Of a DNA stretch of 8,229 bases, positions 1 to 7,651 are shown in pieces. A program made the position numbers and the translations under genes. Every line of letters begins with the position of its first letter. The stretch's first letter is position 1. Origin of the DNA: Rhodanobacteraceae bacterium (lineage in GTDB: Bacteria; Pseudomonadota; Gammaproteobacteria; Xanthomonadales; SZUA-5); the NCBI GenBank assembly GCA_003233535.1, contig QIMA01000537.1:1-8229 (forward strand), written 5' to 3'. The notes beneath the pieces were generated by a model. The model did not search any database, had not been told where the DNA came from, and saw only the letters and a program-made list of their open reading frames with translations.

Positions 1-102
1 ACCACTACACCGCTCCCTTTCTTGAAAAAAACACTGTGAAAAACCACTGGGCAATCAATGTCCTGCGCGATCATCGCGCGAGTTCATGAAACTCCGGGCT
101 AG
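1..102 (+). repeat. Left copy of a dispersed inverted repeat
   Basis: Bases 38-102 match the reverse complement of 8088-8153 in 63 of 66 aligned columns. The differences are A/G at 53 and a one-base indel with a neighbouring mismatch near 92. The outer 16 bases (1-16) match the reverse complement of 8158-8173 exactly. Between these blocks the left copy holds about 17 extra bases. They look like an imperfect tandem duplication: 24-38 resembles 38-51, both being an A-tract followed by a CACTG-type motif. The unit contains a short perfect palindrome, GCGCGAT-C-ATCGCGC, near 64-78. Its inner edge overlaps the rapA stop codon at 99-101. The copy reaches the window edge, so it probably continues to the left. 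I do not recognise the family; size and structure resemble ERIC- or MITE-like intergenic palindromes (inference). Confidence 0.88.
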
Positions 103-2990
103 CTGCGCGCCGCCAACTGCATGATGTCTGGACTGGCGATCAACCGAACTGCGTCTAGCCGCAAGCGTGCGCCGGACAGCGCCTCGTCGAGCGCAACACG
201 CTGTTCATCCAACTGTATCAGTTCGCTTTCGCGGACGTTCGGGTTGACTCGGCGCAATGCGCTAAGCCGCTCTTTGGCGCGTTCCAGCTCCTGTTTGGCG
301 CGTTCACGAGCGTCAGCAATCATCTTGGCGGTGTCTTTCTCCGCCATCGCCATCGCGGCGTCGCGGAGCGCCGGTACCAGGGTGTTGAGCACTTTGCGTA
401 GCCGCGCCAAATCGGCTGGGCGTTCGTCGCTGCGCGATTCGGCCGCGGGGTCAACTTCGTGTTCACGCCGCTCACGGCGGCTGTCGACCAAGATGCGCAG
501 CGGCGTCGGTGGCAGGAAGCGGTCGACATCGACACCCCTGGGGGCAATGGTTTCGAGCACGGCGACGGCTTCCAGAAGCACGCTGCGGCTGGGTAAGGAC
601 GGATCAATCACGAAGGCTGCGCCGCCTTCCTCGCTGCTCAGCAACAGCTCCTGCGCGCCAATTACCAGTGGGTGATCAAGTCGGACGAAGCCTATGTCGT
701 CGCGAGCGAGCGCCTCGTAGCGATCAAAGGTAATCGTCTCTGGACCATCTTTGAGCCCCGGGAAAGCGTTGTTGTTGACGTACTCAGGATCCAACCGCAC
801 TCGGCGCAGGCCCAATTCTTCGACGTCAATTCCGAAGTGTTCGAATAGCTGCTGCACATAGCCGTCTTTTAGCGGGTCGTTATCAACGCCATCCAGGGCT
901 TCAATCAGCTCGACACCGCCGTGGTCGCGGCGAGTGGCGAGCTCTAGCAACCGATCCCGTCCGCCGCGGATCTGTTCGCTAAGCTGATCGTGTGCTTTGC
1001 GGCTATCGGCGATGAGTTGATCCAGCGCCTGATGGCTGCCGGACTCGCCTTCAGCAATGCCGCGGGCGGTATCGACCAGACGCTCGCCAAACTGGTTGAA
1101 CAGCTCGCGCCCGTCGGGCGGGCTGCTGCGGAAAGCATCCAGACCGGACTCGAACCAGCGTGCCAGGACTGCTTGAGCGGTATCACCCAAGGTGCAGTAG
1201 TGAATCTTGATGGTTTCGGTTTGGCCAATGCGATCCAGACGGCCTATGCGTTGCTCCAGTAGATCGGGATCTGCGGGCAGATCCCACAGCACTAAATGAT
1301 GCGCGAACTGGAAGTTGCGTCCCTCCGAGCCGATCTCCGAGCACAGCAGCAGCCTAGCGCCGTCAGCCTGGGCGAAAAAGGCCGCATTGCGATCGCGTTG
1401 GGCCAGACTCAGCCCTTCATGAAAGCGCGCCACGCGAATCGATGCCTTCATCCGCAACGCCGCTTCTAGCAGCTCCACTTTGGCTCGGCTGCGACAGATC
1501 AGGACCAGCTTCTGCTCGGCAAACTCCTCGATCAGCTCTAGCAACCAGTGAAAGCGTGGGTCGTAGGTGAGCAGGGTAACGGCTGGCGGCACATCGTCGG
1601 TTTCGCTCGCGCTAAACGCGGGCGATAAGTCTGGCGGCAACAAGTCGCTGTTGAACTCTGCAAGTAGACGCGCGGCCAGAGCTGGGTCGTGTCCGGGCGA
1701 AGGCAGGCTAACCGGCACAGGCTCGCGCTCGGGGAAGCCACCGACGCTCTCGCGCCGATTGCGAAACATGACTCGGCCAGTGCCGTGACGGTCAATTAGC
1801 GCATCCAGCAGGATCTCCTGCGCCGCCTCATCGGGAAGCGAATCAATCTGCTCGCTGGCAATACGGTCGTCTTTGAGCAGTTGGGCCAATTCGGTGCGCG
1901 CCGCGGCGCTCAGGTCGCCCTTGTCGAGCAGTTCGCTGGCTATCGCCGACACCGCCTGAAAGCTTTCACTTTCGCGCATGAAGTGCTGCAAATCGCTGTA
2001 GCGATCGGGGTCTAGCAGGCGCAGACGAGCGAAATGACCTGCGCGTCCTAGCTGCTCCGGGGTGGCGGTGAGCAAGATCAGGCTGGGTGTAGTCAACGAG
2101 AGTTGTTCGACTAGCTGGTACTCCGGGCTGGCTTGTTCGGGATTCCAGGCCAAGTGATGCGCCTCGTCTACGATCACCAAATCCCAGCCGGCGCTAGCAA
2201 TTTGCTCGCTGCGCTTGGCCGACTTGGTCAAGAAGCTCAGCTCAGTGAGCACCCATTGATCGTCGAGGAACGGGTTCTCGCCGCTGCCGGAGGCCTCAAT
2301 CGATGCCGCGCGCTCTTCGTCATAGACCGCGAAATTGAGCAGAAAGCGACGCCTTAGCTCCACAAACCACTGCACTACCAGCGGCTCAGGCACCAAGATC
2401 AAAACCCGCTCAGCGCGGCCACTGGCGATCAAACGGGCCAATATCAGGCCGGCTTCAATGGTTTTGCCTAAGCCGACCTCGTCGGCCAGCAAAACCCGCG
2501 GGCTGGGCTGAGCCAGGGCGCCGGCAACCACACCGAGTTGGTGCGGCAACAGCTGCACCCGTGCCGACTCCAAGCCCCAACTGGGCCGGCCACGGGCCTC
2601 GGCGCGAGCCTGTAAAGACTGCAAGCGCAAACGAAAGTGGCGATTAGAGCCGACTCGTGCGGCGACCAAGCGGTCTTCCGGCCGGCCGGCGGCCTGACGA
2701 TCGTCGAGAGAGGTCTCGGGCAGCGGCTCACCGTCGCATAGATAGAAATACAGACCGTCTTGCTCGACCACGTTTTCCACGGTGCGGCCCTCGCCGGCGC
2801 AGACTATGTGGTCGCCAGCCTGAAATTTGGCCCGTTCCAGCGGTGCCGAGGCGGTCGCGTAGTGACGGATGACGCCACTTTGGGTGTAGACCACCTGGAC
2901 CGAGCGCGGCGCGGTGCGCAGCACAGTACCGAGCCCCAATTCGGGTTCGGCCAAGCTGTACCAGCGTTGCCCGGGGATAAATTCAACCAT
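99..2990 (-). CDS. rapA: RNA polymerase-associated ATPase/translocase RapA (HepA), SNF2 family
   Basis: RapA binds RNA polymerase and uses ATP-driven translocation to promote polymerase recycling after transcription. The 963-residue product is close to the 968 of E. coli RapA and aligns end to end from memory. Residues 1-105 form the N-terminal Tudor-like region (GQRW at 7-10, ELGLGTV at 17-23). The SNF2 ATPase N-lobe follows, with Walker A ADEVGLGKT at 169-177, the DEAH box at 275-278 and TAT at 308-310. The C-lobe has HEGLS from 524, SEIGSEGRNFQF at 551-562 and QRIGRLDRIGQ at 580-590. The C-terminal RapA domain includes FLPPTP at 825-830 and a charged, coiled-coil-prone stretch at about 880-950. 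The ATG at 2990 is preceded by AAGGA at a long 13-nt spacing. It lies 60 nt after csiV, probably in the same operon. The protein ends a few residues beyond the E. coli end, and its TAG stop lies inside the left repeat. Confidence 0.97.
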   Translation of the reverse strand: MVEFIPGQRWYSLAEPELGLGTVLRTAPRSVQVVYTQSGVIRHYATASAPLERAKFQAGDHIVCAGEGRTVENVVEQDGLYFYLCDGEPLPETSLDDRQAAGRPEDRLVAARVGSNRHFRLRLQSLQARAEARGRPSWGLESARVQLLPHQLGVVAGALAQPSPRVLLADEVGLGKTIEAGLILARLIASGRAERVLILVPEPLVVQWFVELRRRFLLNFAVYDEERAASIEASGSGENPFLDDQWVLTELSFLTKSAKRSEQIASAGWDLVIVDEAHHLAWNPEQASPEYQLVEQLSLTTPSLILLTATPEQLGRAGHFARLRLLDPDRYSDLQHFMRESESFQAVSAIASELLDKGDLSAAARTELAQLLKDDRIASEQIDSLPDEAAQEILLDALIDRHGTGRVMFRNRRESVGGFPEREPVPVSLPSPGHDPALAARLLAEFNSDLLPPDLSPAFSASETDDVPPAVTLLTYDPRFHWLLELIEEFAEQKLVLICRSRAKVELLEAALRMKASIRVARFHEGLSLAQRDRNAAFFAQADGARLLLCSEIGSEGRNFQFAHHLVLWDLPADPDLLEQRIGRLDRIGQTETIKIHYCTLGDTAQAVLARWFESGLDAFRSSPPDGRELFNQFGERLVDTARGIAEGESGSHQALDQLIADSRKAHDQLSEQIRGGRDRLLELATRRDHGGVELIEALDGVDNDPLKDGYVQQLFEHFGIDVEELGLRRVRLDPEYVNNNAFPGLKDGPETITFDRYEALARDDIGFVRLDHPLVIGAQELLLSSEEGGAAFVIDPSLPSRSVLLEAVAVLETIAPRGVDVDRFLPPTPLRILVDSRRERREHEVDPAAESRSDERPADLARLRKVLNTLVPALRDAAMAMAEKDTAKMIADARERAKQELERAKERLSALRRVNPNVRESELIQLDEQRVALDEALSGARLRLDAVRLIASPDIMQLAARS

Positions 2991-3015
2991 TGCCAGTGCC
3001 GTGTCCTTGAGTGAT

Positions 3016-3034
3016 CGCGCCGCTCGTCGGCGCG
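3016..3034 (-). other. Perfect hairpin between csiV and rapA
   Basis: CGCGCCG and CGGCGCG form a perfect 7-bp GC stem around a 5-nt loop, in the 60-nt gap between the csiV stop and the rapA start. No T-run follows on the minus strand, so it is not a standard intrinsic terminator. It ends a few bases before the AAGGA upstream of rapA, so it could stabilise an mRNA end or modulate rapA translation (inference). A GC-rich genome also produces such stems by chance. Confidence 0.4.
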
Positions 3035-3050
3035 CAACTGCTGTGTGTGT

Positions 3051-3671
3051 TTACTGCCCGTCGTCGAGGGAATCGACCCGTACTAAGACGCCGAAAGCAG
3101 GGTGGTCGAAGTATTGGATCTCGCCGGGATTGACCAGCCGAACTTGATTCATTCGGAACTCGGTTAGTACGCCATCTACAGCGCGGCGATGATCGAAGTC
3201 TAAATGCACGCGCAGACCGCGATCGGATTGCAGTTCCAGCCAGCCTTCGACGCTTGGCGAATCGACGTTGTCGCCGCTGCTGTGTATCTGTTCGCTGCGC
3301 AGCACGATGCGGCGAGTGTCGCGACTAGGCTGCTGCCAGCCGGTGTGCATCAGTAATCGAGTTCTGGATGAGCGGCCGAGCACGCCGGAGGCGCCGGCTA
3401 AGCGTTGCTTGCTTGCCGGAACAACTCGATACCAACCGGGCCCAGCCGGTTCACTAAGCACGTAGCGGTTGCCGTAGTCCGGTTCCTGCTTGCGTGGCGC
3501 CGCTTCGCTGCCGGTGCCGCCGTCGATGTACTCAAAAACCAGCACTTCGATCTGCACCGATTGCGGAATCTCTTCTTGCGCAGATACGGCCGCGGAGGCG
3601 AACAGCGATGCGCAGGCAAACAATAACAAACCCAGGCGAGTACGGGATGGGGCAGTGAGATCAAGCGGCAT
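3051..3671 (-). CDS. csiV: CsiV-family periplasmic peptidoglycan-binding protein
   Basis: In Vibrio cholerae, CsiV is a periplasmic peptidoglycan-binding protein that supports cell-wall synthesis by PBP1A together with LpoA. This 206-residue protein has family marks: VQIEVLVFE just after the signal peptide (39-47), RSSRTRLLMHTGWQQP (about 101-115) and the C-terminal YFDHPAFGVLVRV (187-199). A signal peptide is clear: arginines at 10 and 12, a hydrophobic stretch at 13-28, and a likely cleavage after VSA (29-31). C20 follows LFA, but the hydrophobic stretch continues past it, so signal peptidase I is more likely than lipoprotein processing. I chose the ATG at 3671 over an in-frame TTG at 3683 because GGGA lies 6 nt upstream. 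This start overlaps the last 11 nt of mfd, which suggests translational coupling. Placement next to mfd is, as far as I know, common in gammaproteobacteria. The function is inferred from family membership. Confidence 0.87.
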   Translation of the reverse strand: MPLDLTAPSRTRLGLLLFACASLFASAAVSAQEEIPQSVQIEVLVFEYIDGGTGSEAAPRKQEPDYGNRYVLSEPAGPGWYRVVPASKQRLAGASGVLGRSSRTRLLMHTGWQQPSRDTRRIVLRSEQIHSSGDNVDSPSVEGWLELQSDRGLRVHLDFDHRRAVDGVLTEFRMNQVRLVNPGEIQYFDHPAFGVLVRVDSLDDGQ

Positions 3672-6600
3672 AGCGTTTCCCAAGCTGTTTCAACAAATCG
3701 TCGGCGAGTTGCAGTCGCTCGGCGGGGGTTTCAAGGATATCGCGGATCTTTAAGCGATCGGGACCATCGAAGGCGTAGCGCCTATTCTCGCGCTGGATCA
3801 GTTTCACTACCACCATTGGATCTACATTGGGTTTGGCCTCGAAGTTCAAACGGCCGCCGTGAGGGCCTAGGACCAGCTTCTTCACTCCCAGTTTGCCGCC
3901 GCGCAGTTTTAGCGCGGCGACCACAAATAGATTGCGCGTTTGCTCTGGCAGTAGCCCGAAGCGGTTGATCATCTCTACTTTCATTGCGTCCAACTCGGCG
4001 GCGCTGCGACAGCCGGCGATCCGCTTGTACAGGGTCAGCCGGTCGTGCACGTCGGCCATGTAGTCAGAGGGGATCAGTGCCGGGATATTCAGCTCGACTT
4101 CGGCGCCGTGGCCACGGTCGCCATCGAGATCTGGAATCTTGCCGGATTTGAGCGCCTTGACAGCGCGTTCGAGGTACTCGCTGTACAGCGAGAAGCCAAC
4201 TTCATGGATTTGTCCGCTCTGTCCCTCGCCAAGCAGTTCGCCGGCGCCGCGGATTTCCAGATCATGCGTGGCTAGGGTGAAGCCAGCGCCCAGTTCCTCC
4301 AGCGAGGCTAGTGCCTCTAGCCGCTTGACCGCATCGCCGGTCATGGCTTTGCGGTCCGGGACCAGCATGTAGGCATAGGCGCGGTGATGCGAGCGGCCGA
4401 CACGTCCACGCAGCTGATGCAGCTGCGACAGGCCGAACTTGTCGGCCCGTTCAATGATGATGGTGTTGGCGGTCGGTACGTCGATGCCGTTTTCGACAAT
4501 GGTGCTGCACATCAGTACGTTGCAGCGCTGCCGATAGAAATCCAGCATGACTTGCTCTAGAGCTTTTTCCGGCATCTGGCCGTGGGCCACCGCCACACGC
4601 GCTTGCGGCATTAACTCACGCAACTCGCGCGCGGCCTGTTCTATCGATTGCACGTCGTTGTGCAGAAAATACACCTGCCCACCGCGGGCCAGTTCGCGCT
4701 GAATCGCCTCGCGGATGAGCCCGGCCTCGCGCTGCGCGATCATCGTCTTGACTGCCAAACGGTGTGCCGGCGGGGTCGCGATAATCGACAAATCGCGCAG
4801 CCCGCCCAGGGCCATGTTCAGCGTTCGTGGAATAGGCGTGGCGGTGAGCGTGAGCAAATGCACCTCGGCGCGTAACTGCTTCAGCCGCTCCTTCTGGCGC
4901 ACGCCGAAGCGCTGCTCCTCGTCGACAATGACCAGCCCTAAGTCTTTGAACTTGAGGTCGCCAGTAATCAGCCGGTGGGTGCCGATGACGATGTCGGCCT
5001 TGCCGTTTTCCAAGTTTTCGATCGCGCTTTTGGAACCCTTGCTAGAGACAAAGCGCGATAGCAGTTCGATCTTCACCGGCCAGTCAGCCAGACGATCGGT
5101 GAAAGTGCGATAGTGCTGCGCTGCCAGCAGCGTCGTCGGCACCAGCACCGCCACCTGCTTACCTGCGTGCACCGCGCAAAAGGCAGCGCGCAGGGCGACT
5201 TCAGTCTTGCCGAAGCCGACGTCGCCGCAGACCACGCGGTCCATCGGCGTGGTCTTGGCCAAGTCGGCGATCACCGCATCGATGGCCTGCTGTTGATCGG
5301 GCGTTTCCTCAAACACAAAGCCGGCGCAGAACTGCTCGTACAGCGGTCGATCAAGGGTAAGCGCTTCGCCTTTGCGCGCGGCGCGTCGTGCCTGCACTTC
5401 CAGTAACTCGACAGCGACATCGTGGATCTTTTCGGCGGCGCGTTTCTTCGCCCGCTCCCAGGCTTCGCCGCCGAGCGCATGCAGCGGCGCATGTTCGACC
5501 GCACCGCCGGTGTAGCGGCTGACCAGATGCAGCTGCGCAACCGGCACATAGAGCTTGTCGCCGCCAGCATACTCGATCGCTAGGAACTCACCTTCCTGGC
5601 CGGAAAGCTCGAGGATCACCAGCCCCTGGTAGCGGCCTACACCGTGGTCTTCGTGGACCACCGGCGCGCCTTCAGCCAGCTCACCCAGGTCGCGAATGAT
5701 GGAGGCCGGATCGCGCGTACTGTCGGTACGGCGTCGAGTCTGTGCCGCTCGTTCGCCGTATAGCTGGCGCTCAGTGAGTACCGTTAGATGCGCCGCGGGC
5801 AGATAAAAGCCATCCGACAGCGCCGCCGAGGTCACTGCCAGCGGCGGTCGTTCGCTGACAAAGTCGGCCCAGTGTTCGACCATCACGGCGCGCAGATTAT
5901 GCCGCGCCAGGGTTTCCAGCAGCGCCTCGCGGCGACCTGGCGAATCGGCCGCGATCAACAGCGAGCCGGGATGGCCGTCGATATAGGCACGCAGCGCTTG
6001 CCCAGGTTCGCCCTGGCGAGGAAATAGCGGCAGTTCCGGAGCGGCTTCAGTCAGCGCCTCGGCGTCATTGCTCTCGATCAGCACGCGATCAAGCTGGTTG
6101 AGCCGCTGACGGACGTCGTCGATGTCCAAAAACAGTTCGGCCACGGGCAGCACCGGGCGGTCGATGTCGTAGGCGCGCTGCTCGTAACGTTCGGCGGCCT
6201 CGACCAAGAAAGCTTCGGCGGCGTCCAGAGCGTCACCGACGACGGTGATCAGGCTACCTTCGGGCAGATAGTCGAACAGGGTCTCGGTTTTCTCAAAGAA
6301 CAGCGGCAAGTAGTACTCGATGCCGCCCGGAGCGAGACCGTTTTTCAGATCCTGATAGAACGCAGAGCGGCGTATATCGATATCGAAGCGCTCGCGAATG
6401 CGCTCGCGAACGCTCTTTAGCGCGTCTTCGTCGAACGGAAACTCGCGGCCGGGCAGCAGGTGTACCGAGGGCACGCTGCCTTCCGACAGCTGGGTCTCCG
6501 GGTCGAAGGGGCGGATGCTTTCGATCGCGTCGTCGAACAATTCCAGCCGGTACGGCCGGTCGGCGCCGATCGGATAGAGGTCCATCAGCCCGCCGCGTAC

Positions 6601-7104
6601 CGCAACTTCTCCGGGCTCAAACACCTGTTTGGTGGTGCGGTAGCCGGCCTGCTCTAGCAGTGCGCGCTGGGCGTCCATGTCGAAGCGATCGCCCACGCTC
6701 AAGGACAACGAACGCCCGAGCAAATAGCTGCGCGGCGCTAGGCGCTGCAGCAACACGCCGACCGGGACCAGCAGAATGCCGGACTCGCGGCGCGGCAAGT
6801 CGATCAGTGTGGCAATCCGCTCGGCGACGATTTCCGGGTGCGGTGGAAAGTGGTCGTAGGGCAGGGTTTCCCAGTCCGGCAGAACTTGCGTGTTGAGCGA
6901 CGGCGCGGCCATCGATTGCAAATCAGCGTACAGGCTCTGCGCAGTGTGCGCGTCGCGAGTAAGCACCACGACCGGCCGCTGCCATTGCGTAGCGGCCTCG
7001 CCCAAGGCTAGAGCTAGAGCCGCGCCATGCGGAGCCGACCAGCGGCGCCAGCGTTCATTGGCCTTGGGTAATGGGAGGTTGAGCAGTTTGGTTGGTGCGG
7101 ACAC
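3661..7104 (-). CDS. mfd: Transcription-repair coupling factor Mfd
   Basis: Mfd recognises RNA polymerase stalled at DNA damage, pushes it off by translocating on upstream DNA, and recruits UvrA for nucleotide excision repair. From the GTG at 7104 the product is 1147 residues, against 1148 in E. coli. The UvrB-like N-terminal module has DWETLPYD at 77-84 and an EPGEVAVRGGLMDLYP block at 163-178. The polymerase-interacting domain has VVHEDHGVGRYQG at 482-494. The RecG-like motor has Walker A GDVGFGKT at 627-634, DEEQ at 728-731, TATPIPRTL at 754-762 and QLRGRVGRS at 897-905. The TRCF C-terminal domain spans roughly 1000-1100. The frame stays open to a TTG at 7200, but the family length and a TACAAT -10-like box at 7139-7134 favour the GTG. 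No clear Shine-Dalgarno precedes it. It is the first gene of the minus-strand cluster. Confidence 0.97.
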   Translation of the reverse strand: MSAPTKLLNLPLPKANERWRRWSAPHGAALALALGEAATQWQRPVVVLTRDAHTAQSLYADLQSMAAPSLNTQVLPDWETLPYDHFPPHPEIVAERIATLIDLPRRESGILLVPVGVLLQRLAPRSYLLGRSLSLSVGDRFDMDAQRALLEQAGYRTTKQVFEPGEVAVRGGLMDLYPIGADRPYRLELFDDAIESIRPFDPETQLSEGSVPSVHLLPGREFPFDEDALKSVRERIRERFDIDIRRSAFYQDLKNGLAPGGIEYYLPLFFEKTETLFDYLPEGSLITVVGDALDAAEAFLVEAAERYEQRAYDIDRPVLPVAELFLDIDDVRQRLNQLDRVLIESNDAEALTEAAPELPLFPRQGEPGQALRAYIDGHPGSLLIAADSPGRREALLETLARHNLRAVMVEHWADFVSERPPLAVTSAALSDGFYLPAAHLTVLTERQLYGERAAQTRRRTDSTRDPASIIRDLGELAEGAPVVHEDHGVGRYQGLVILELSGQEGEFLAIEYAGGDKLYVPVAQLHLVSRYTGGAVEHAPLHALGGEAWERAKKRAAEKIHDVAVELLEVQARRAARKGEALTLDRPLYEQFCAGFVFEETPDQQQAIDAVIADLAKTTPMDRVVCGDVGFGKTEVALRAAFCAVHAGKQVAVLVPTTLLAAQHYRTFTDRLADWPVKIELLSRFVSSKGSKSAIENLENGKADIVIGTHRLITGDLKFKDLGLVIVDEEQRFGVRQKERLKQLRAEVHLLTLTATPIPRTLNMALGGLRDLSIIATPPAHRLAVKTMIAQREAGLIREAIQRELARGGQVYFLHNDVQSIEQAARELRELMPQARVAVAHGQMPEKALEQVMLDFYRQRCNVLMCSTIVENGIDVPTANTIIIERADKFGLSQLHQLRGRVGRSHHRAYAYMLVPDRKAMTGDAVKRLEALASLEELGAGFTLATHDLEIRGAGELLGEGQSGQIHEVGFSLYSEYLERAVKALKSGKIPDLDGDRGHGAEVELNIPALIPSDYMADVHDRLTLYKRIAGCRSAAELDAMKVEMINRFGLLPEQTRNLFVVAALKLRGGKLGVKKLVLGPHGGRLNFEAKPNVDPMVVVKLIQRENRRYAFDGPDRLKIRDILETPAERLQLADDLLKQLGKRYAA

Positions 7105-7133
7105 GTGCAATGGCGACAACAGCAGGGCGCGCG

Positions 7134-7162
7134 ATTGTAGCCGAGGAGCGCTCTCGCAGGGT
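7134..7162 (-). promoter_or_regulatory. Candidate sigma-70-type promoter for mfd
   Basis: On the minus strand, TACAAT (7139-7134) matches the -10 consensus at five of six positions. The hexamer 17 nt upstream, ACCCTG at 7162-7157, is a poor -35. Transcription would start near 7128, leaving a leader of about 24 nt before the GTG at 7104. This would exclude the upstream TTG as a start. The call rests on the -10 alone. Confidence 0.35.
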
Positions 7163-7190
7163 CCCCGTCGTGCACAAACTTGCGTTGCCG

Positions 7191-7219
7191 TTGCTTGCAA
7201 ACGGGGTGACGGGTAGCAT
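7191..7219 (+). promoter_or_regulatory. Candidate sigma-70-type promoter for csrA
   Basis: TTGCTT (7191-7196) and TAGCAT (7214-7219) are separated by exactly 17 nt. They match the -35 and -10 consensus at 3 and 4 of 6 positions. A start near 7226 would give a leader of about 120 nt that includes both hairpins described below. The site is back to back with the candidate mfd promoter. The match is weak, and other or additional promoters are possible. Confidence 0.33.
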
Positions 7220-7263
7220 TCGTTGCGTACGACATGGTGATCGCGCGAGCGTATTGCAGGGAC

Positions 7264-7278
7264 GGTCCAGGATGGACC
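7264..7278 (+). promoter_or_regulatory. CsrA-type binding hairpin in the csrA leader
   Basis: GGTCC and GGACC form a perfect 5-bp stem around the pentaloop AGGAT, giving the core CCAGGATGG. High-affinity CsrA sites in this family present a GGA, ideally within ARGGAUG, in a hairpin loop, so the match in sequence and shape is good. It lies 58 nt before the Shine-Dalgarno, which itself carries a second GGA within ACAGGAG. CsrA dimers commonly bridge two such sites, so translational autorepression is a reasonable inference. Confidence 0.5.
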
Positions 7279-7289
7279 AGCGCCAAGGG

Positions 7290-7315
7290 GGGCAGATCAG
7301 CGCACCGATCTGTCC
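7290..7315 (+). other. Second stem-loop in the csrA leader
   Basis: Bases 7290-7298 pair with 7307-7315 in a 9-bp stem, with one G-U pair at 7292/7313, around the 8-nt loop AGCGCACC. The stem sits between the GGA-loop hairpin and the Shine-Dalgarno, so it could bring the two GGA sites closer together in space. No T-run follows, so it is not a terminator. Its role is inferred from position only. Confidence 0.4.
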
Positions 7316-7336
7316 AAAGAGGCGAGGGCACGGAAC

Positions 7337-7341
7337 AGGAG
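7337..7341 (+). promoter_or_regulatory. csrA ribosome binding site overlapping a GGA motif
   Basis: AGGAG lies 6 nt before the ATG at 7348, a near-ideal Shine-Dalgarno. It fixes the csrA start and excludes the in-frame ATG at 7234. It sits within ACAGGAG, which resembles the ACARGGA half of the CsrA consensus, so CsrA bound here would block ribosomes. Another GGA lies at 7332-7334. Confidence 0.8.
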
Positions 7342-7347
7342 AGTGAG

Positions 7348-7566
7348 ATGCTTATTCTCACCAGAAGGGTAGGCGAATCGCTGATGATTGGTGACGACGT
7401 TTCAGTCACCGTACTCGGCGTGAAGGGCAACCAAGTGCGGATCGGCATTACCGCGCCGAAGGAGGTTGCCGTGCATCGCGAAGAAATCTATCAGCGGATT
7501 CGTCGCGAGCAGCCGGGCGATGAAGACGACACGATTTCCATCGAGATTAAGGCGTCGGAAGACTGA
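7348..7566 (+). CDS. csrA: Carbon storage regulator CsrA (RsmA)
   Basis: CsrA is a small dimeric RNA-binding protein. It binds GGA motifs in mRNA leaders and alters translation or stability of transcripts for central carbon metabolism, motility and biofilm formation. The 72-residue product has the family hallmarks: [10 protein letters not shown] at 1-10 with the RNA-contacting R6 and R7, [15 protein letters not shown] at 20-34, and [13 protein letters not shown] at 36-48 including V42, H43 and R44. The tail (about 54-72) is acidic and variable, and a little longer than in E. coli CsrA (61 residues). It is transcribed divergently from mfd and lies upstream of tRNA-Ser(GCU), a pairing seen in other gammaproteobacteria. 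GGA motifs at 7260, 7270, 7274, 7332 and 7338 suggest feedback on its own translation. I see no convincing intrinsic terminator before the tRNA. Confidence 0.98.
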   Translation: MLILTRRVGESLMIGDDVSVTVLGVKGNQVRIGITAPKEVAVHREEIYQRIRREQPGDEDDTISIEIKASED

Positions 7567-7651
7567 GGGCCTTGGCGGGTTTTGCACGCTGTGCGGAGCG
7601 ACGACTAAGGGCCGTTATCGGGTCAGGCCACCGGCATTCGAAAAAAGGTCT

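Noticed and set aside
1..60. Intrinsic terminator for rapA
   Set aside because: Read on the minus strand, the GCGCG/CGCGC hairpin is more than 20 nt from the TTTTT run, so the geometry is wrong.
1..102. Integron attC site
   Set aside because: I could not find the paired GTTRRRY/RYYYAAC core sites, and no cassette or integrase pattern is present.
121..675. 184-codon plus-strand open frame within rapA
   Set aside because: It is antisense to a clearly conserved gene, with low-complexity Ser/Arg composition and no recognisable motif.
4715..5113. 132-codon plus-strand open frame within mfd
   Set aside because: It is a shadow of the mfd motor domain on the opposite strand, with no family features.
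7234..7347. In-frame N-terminal extension of CsrA from an ATG at 7234
   Set aside because: The ATG at 7348 has an ideal Shine-Dalgarno and gives the canonical MLILTRR start; the extension overlaps the structured leader.
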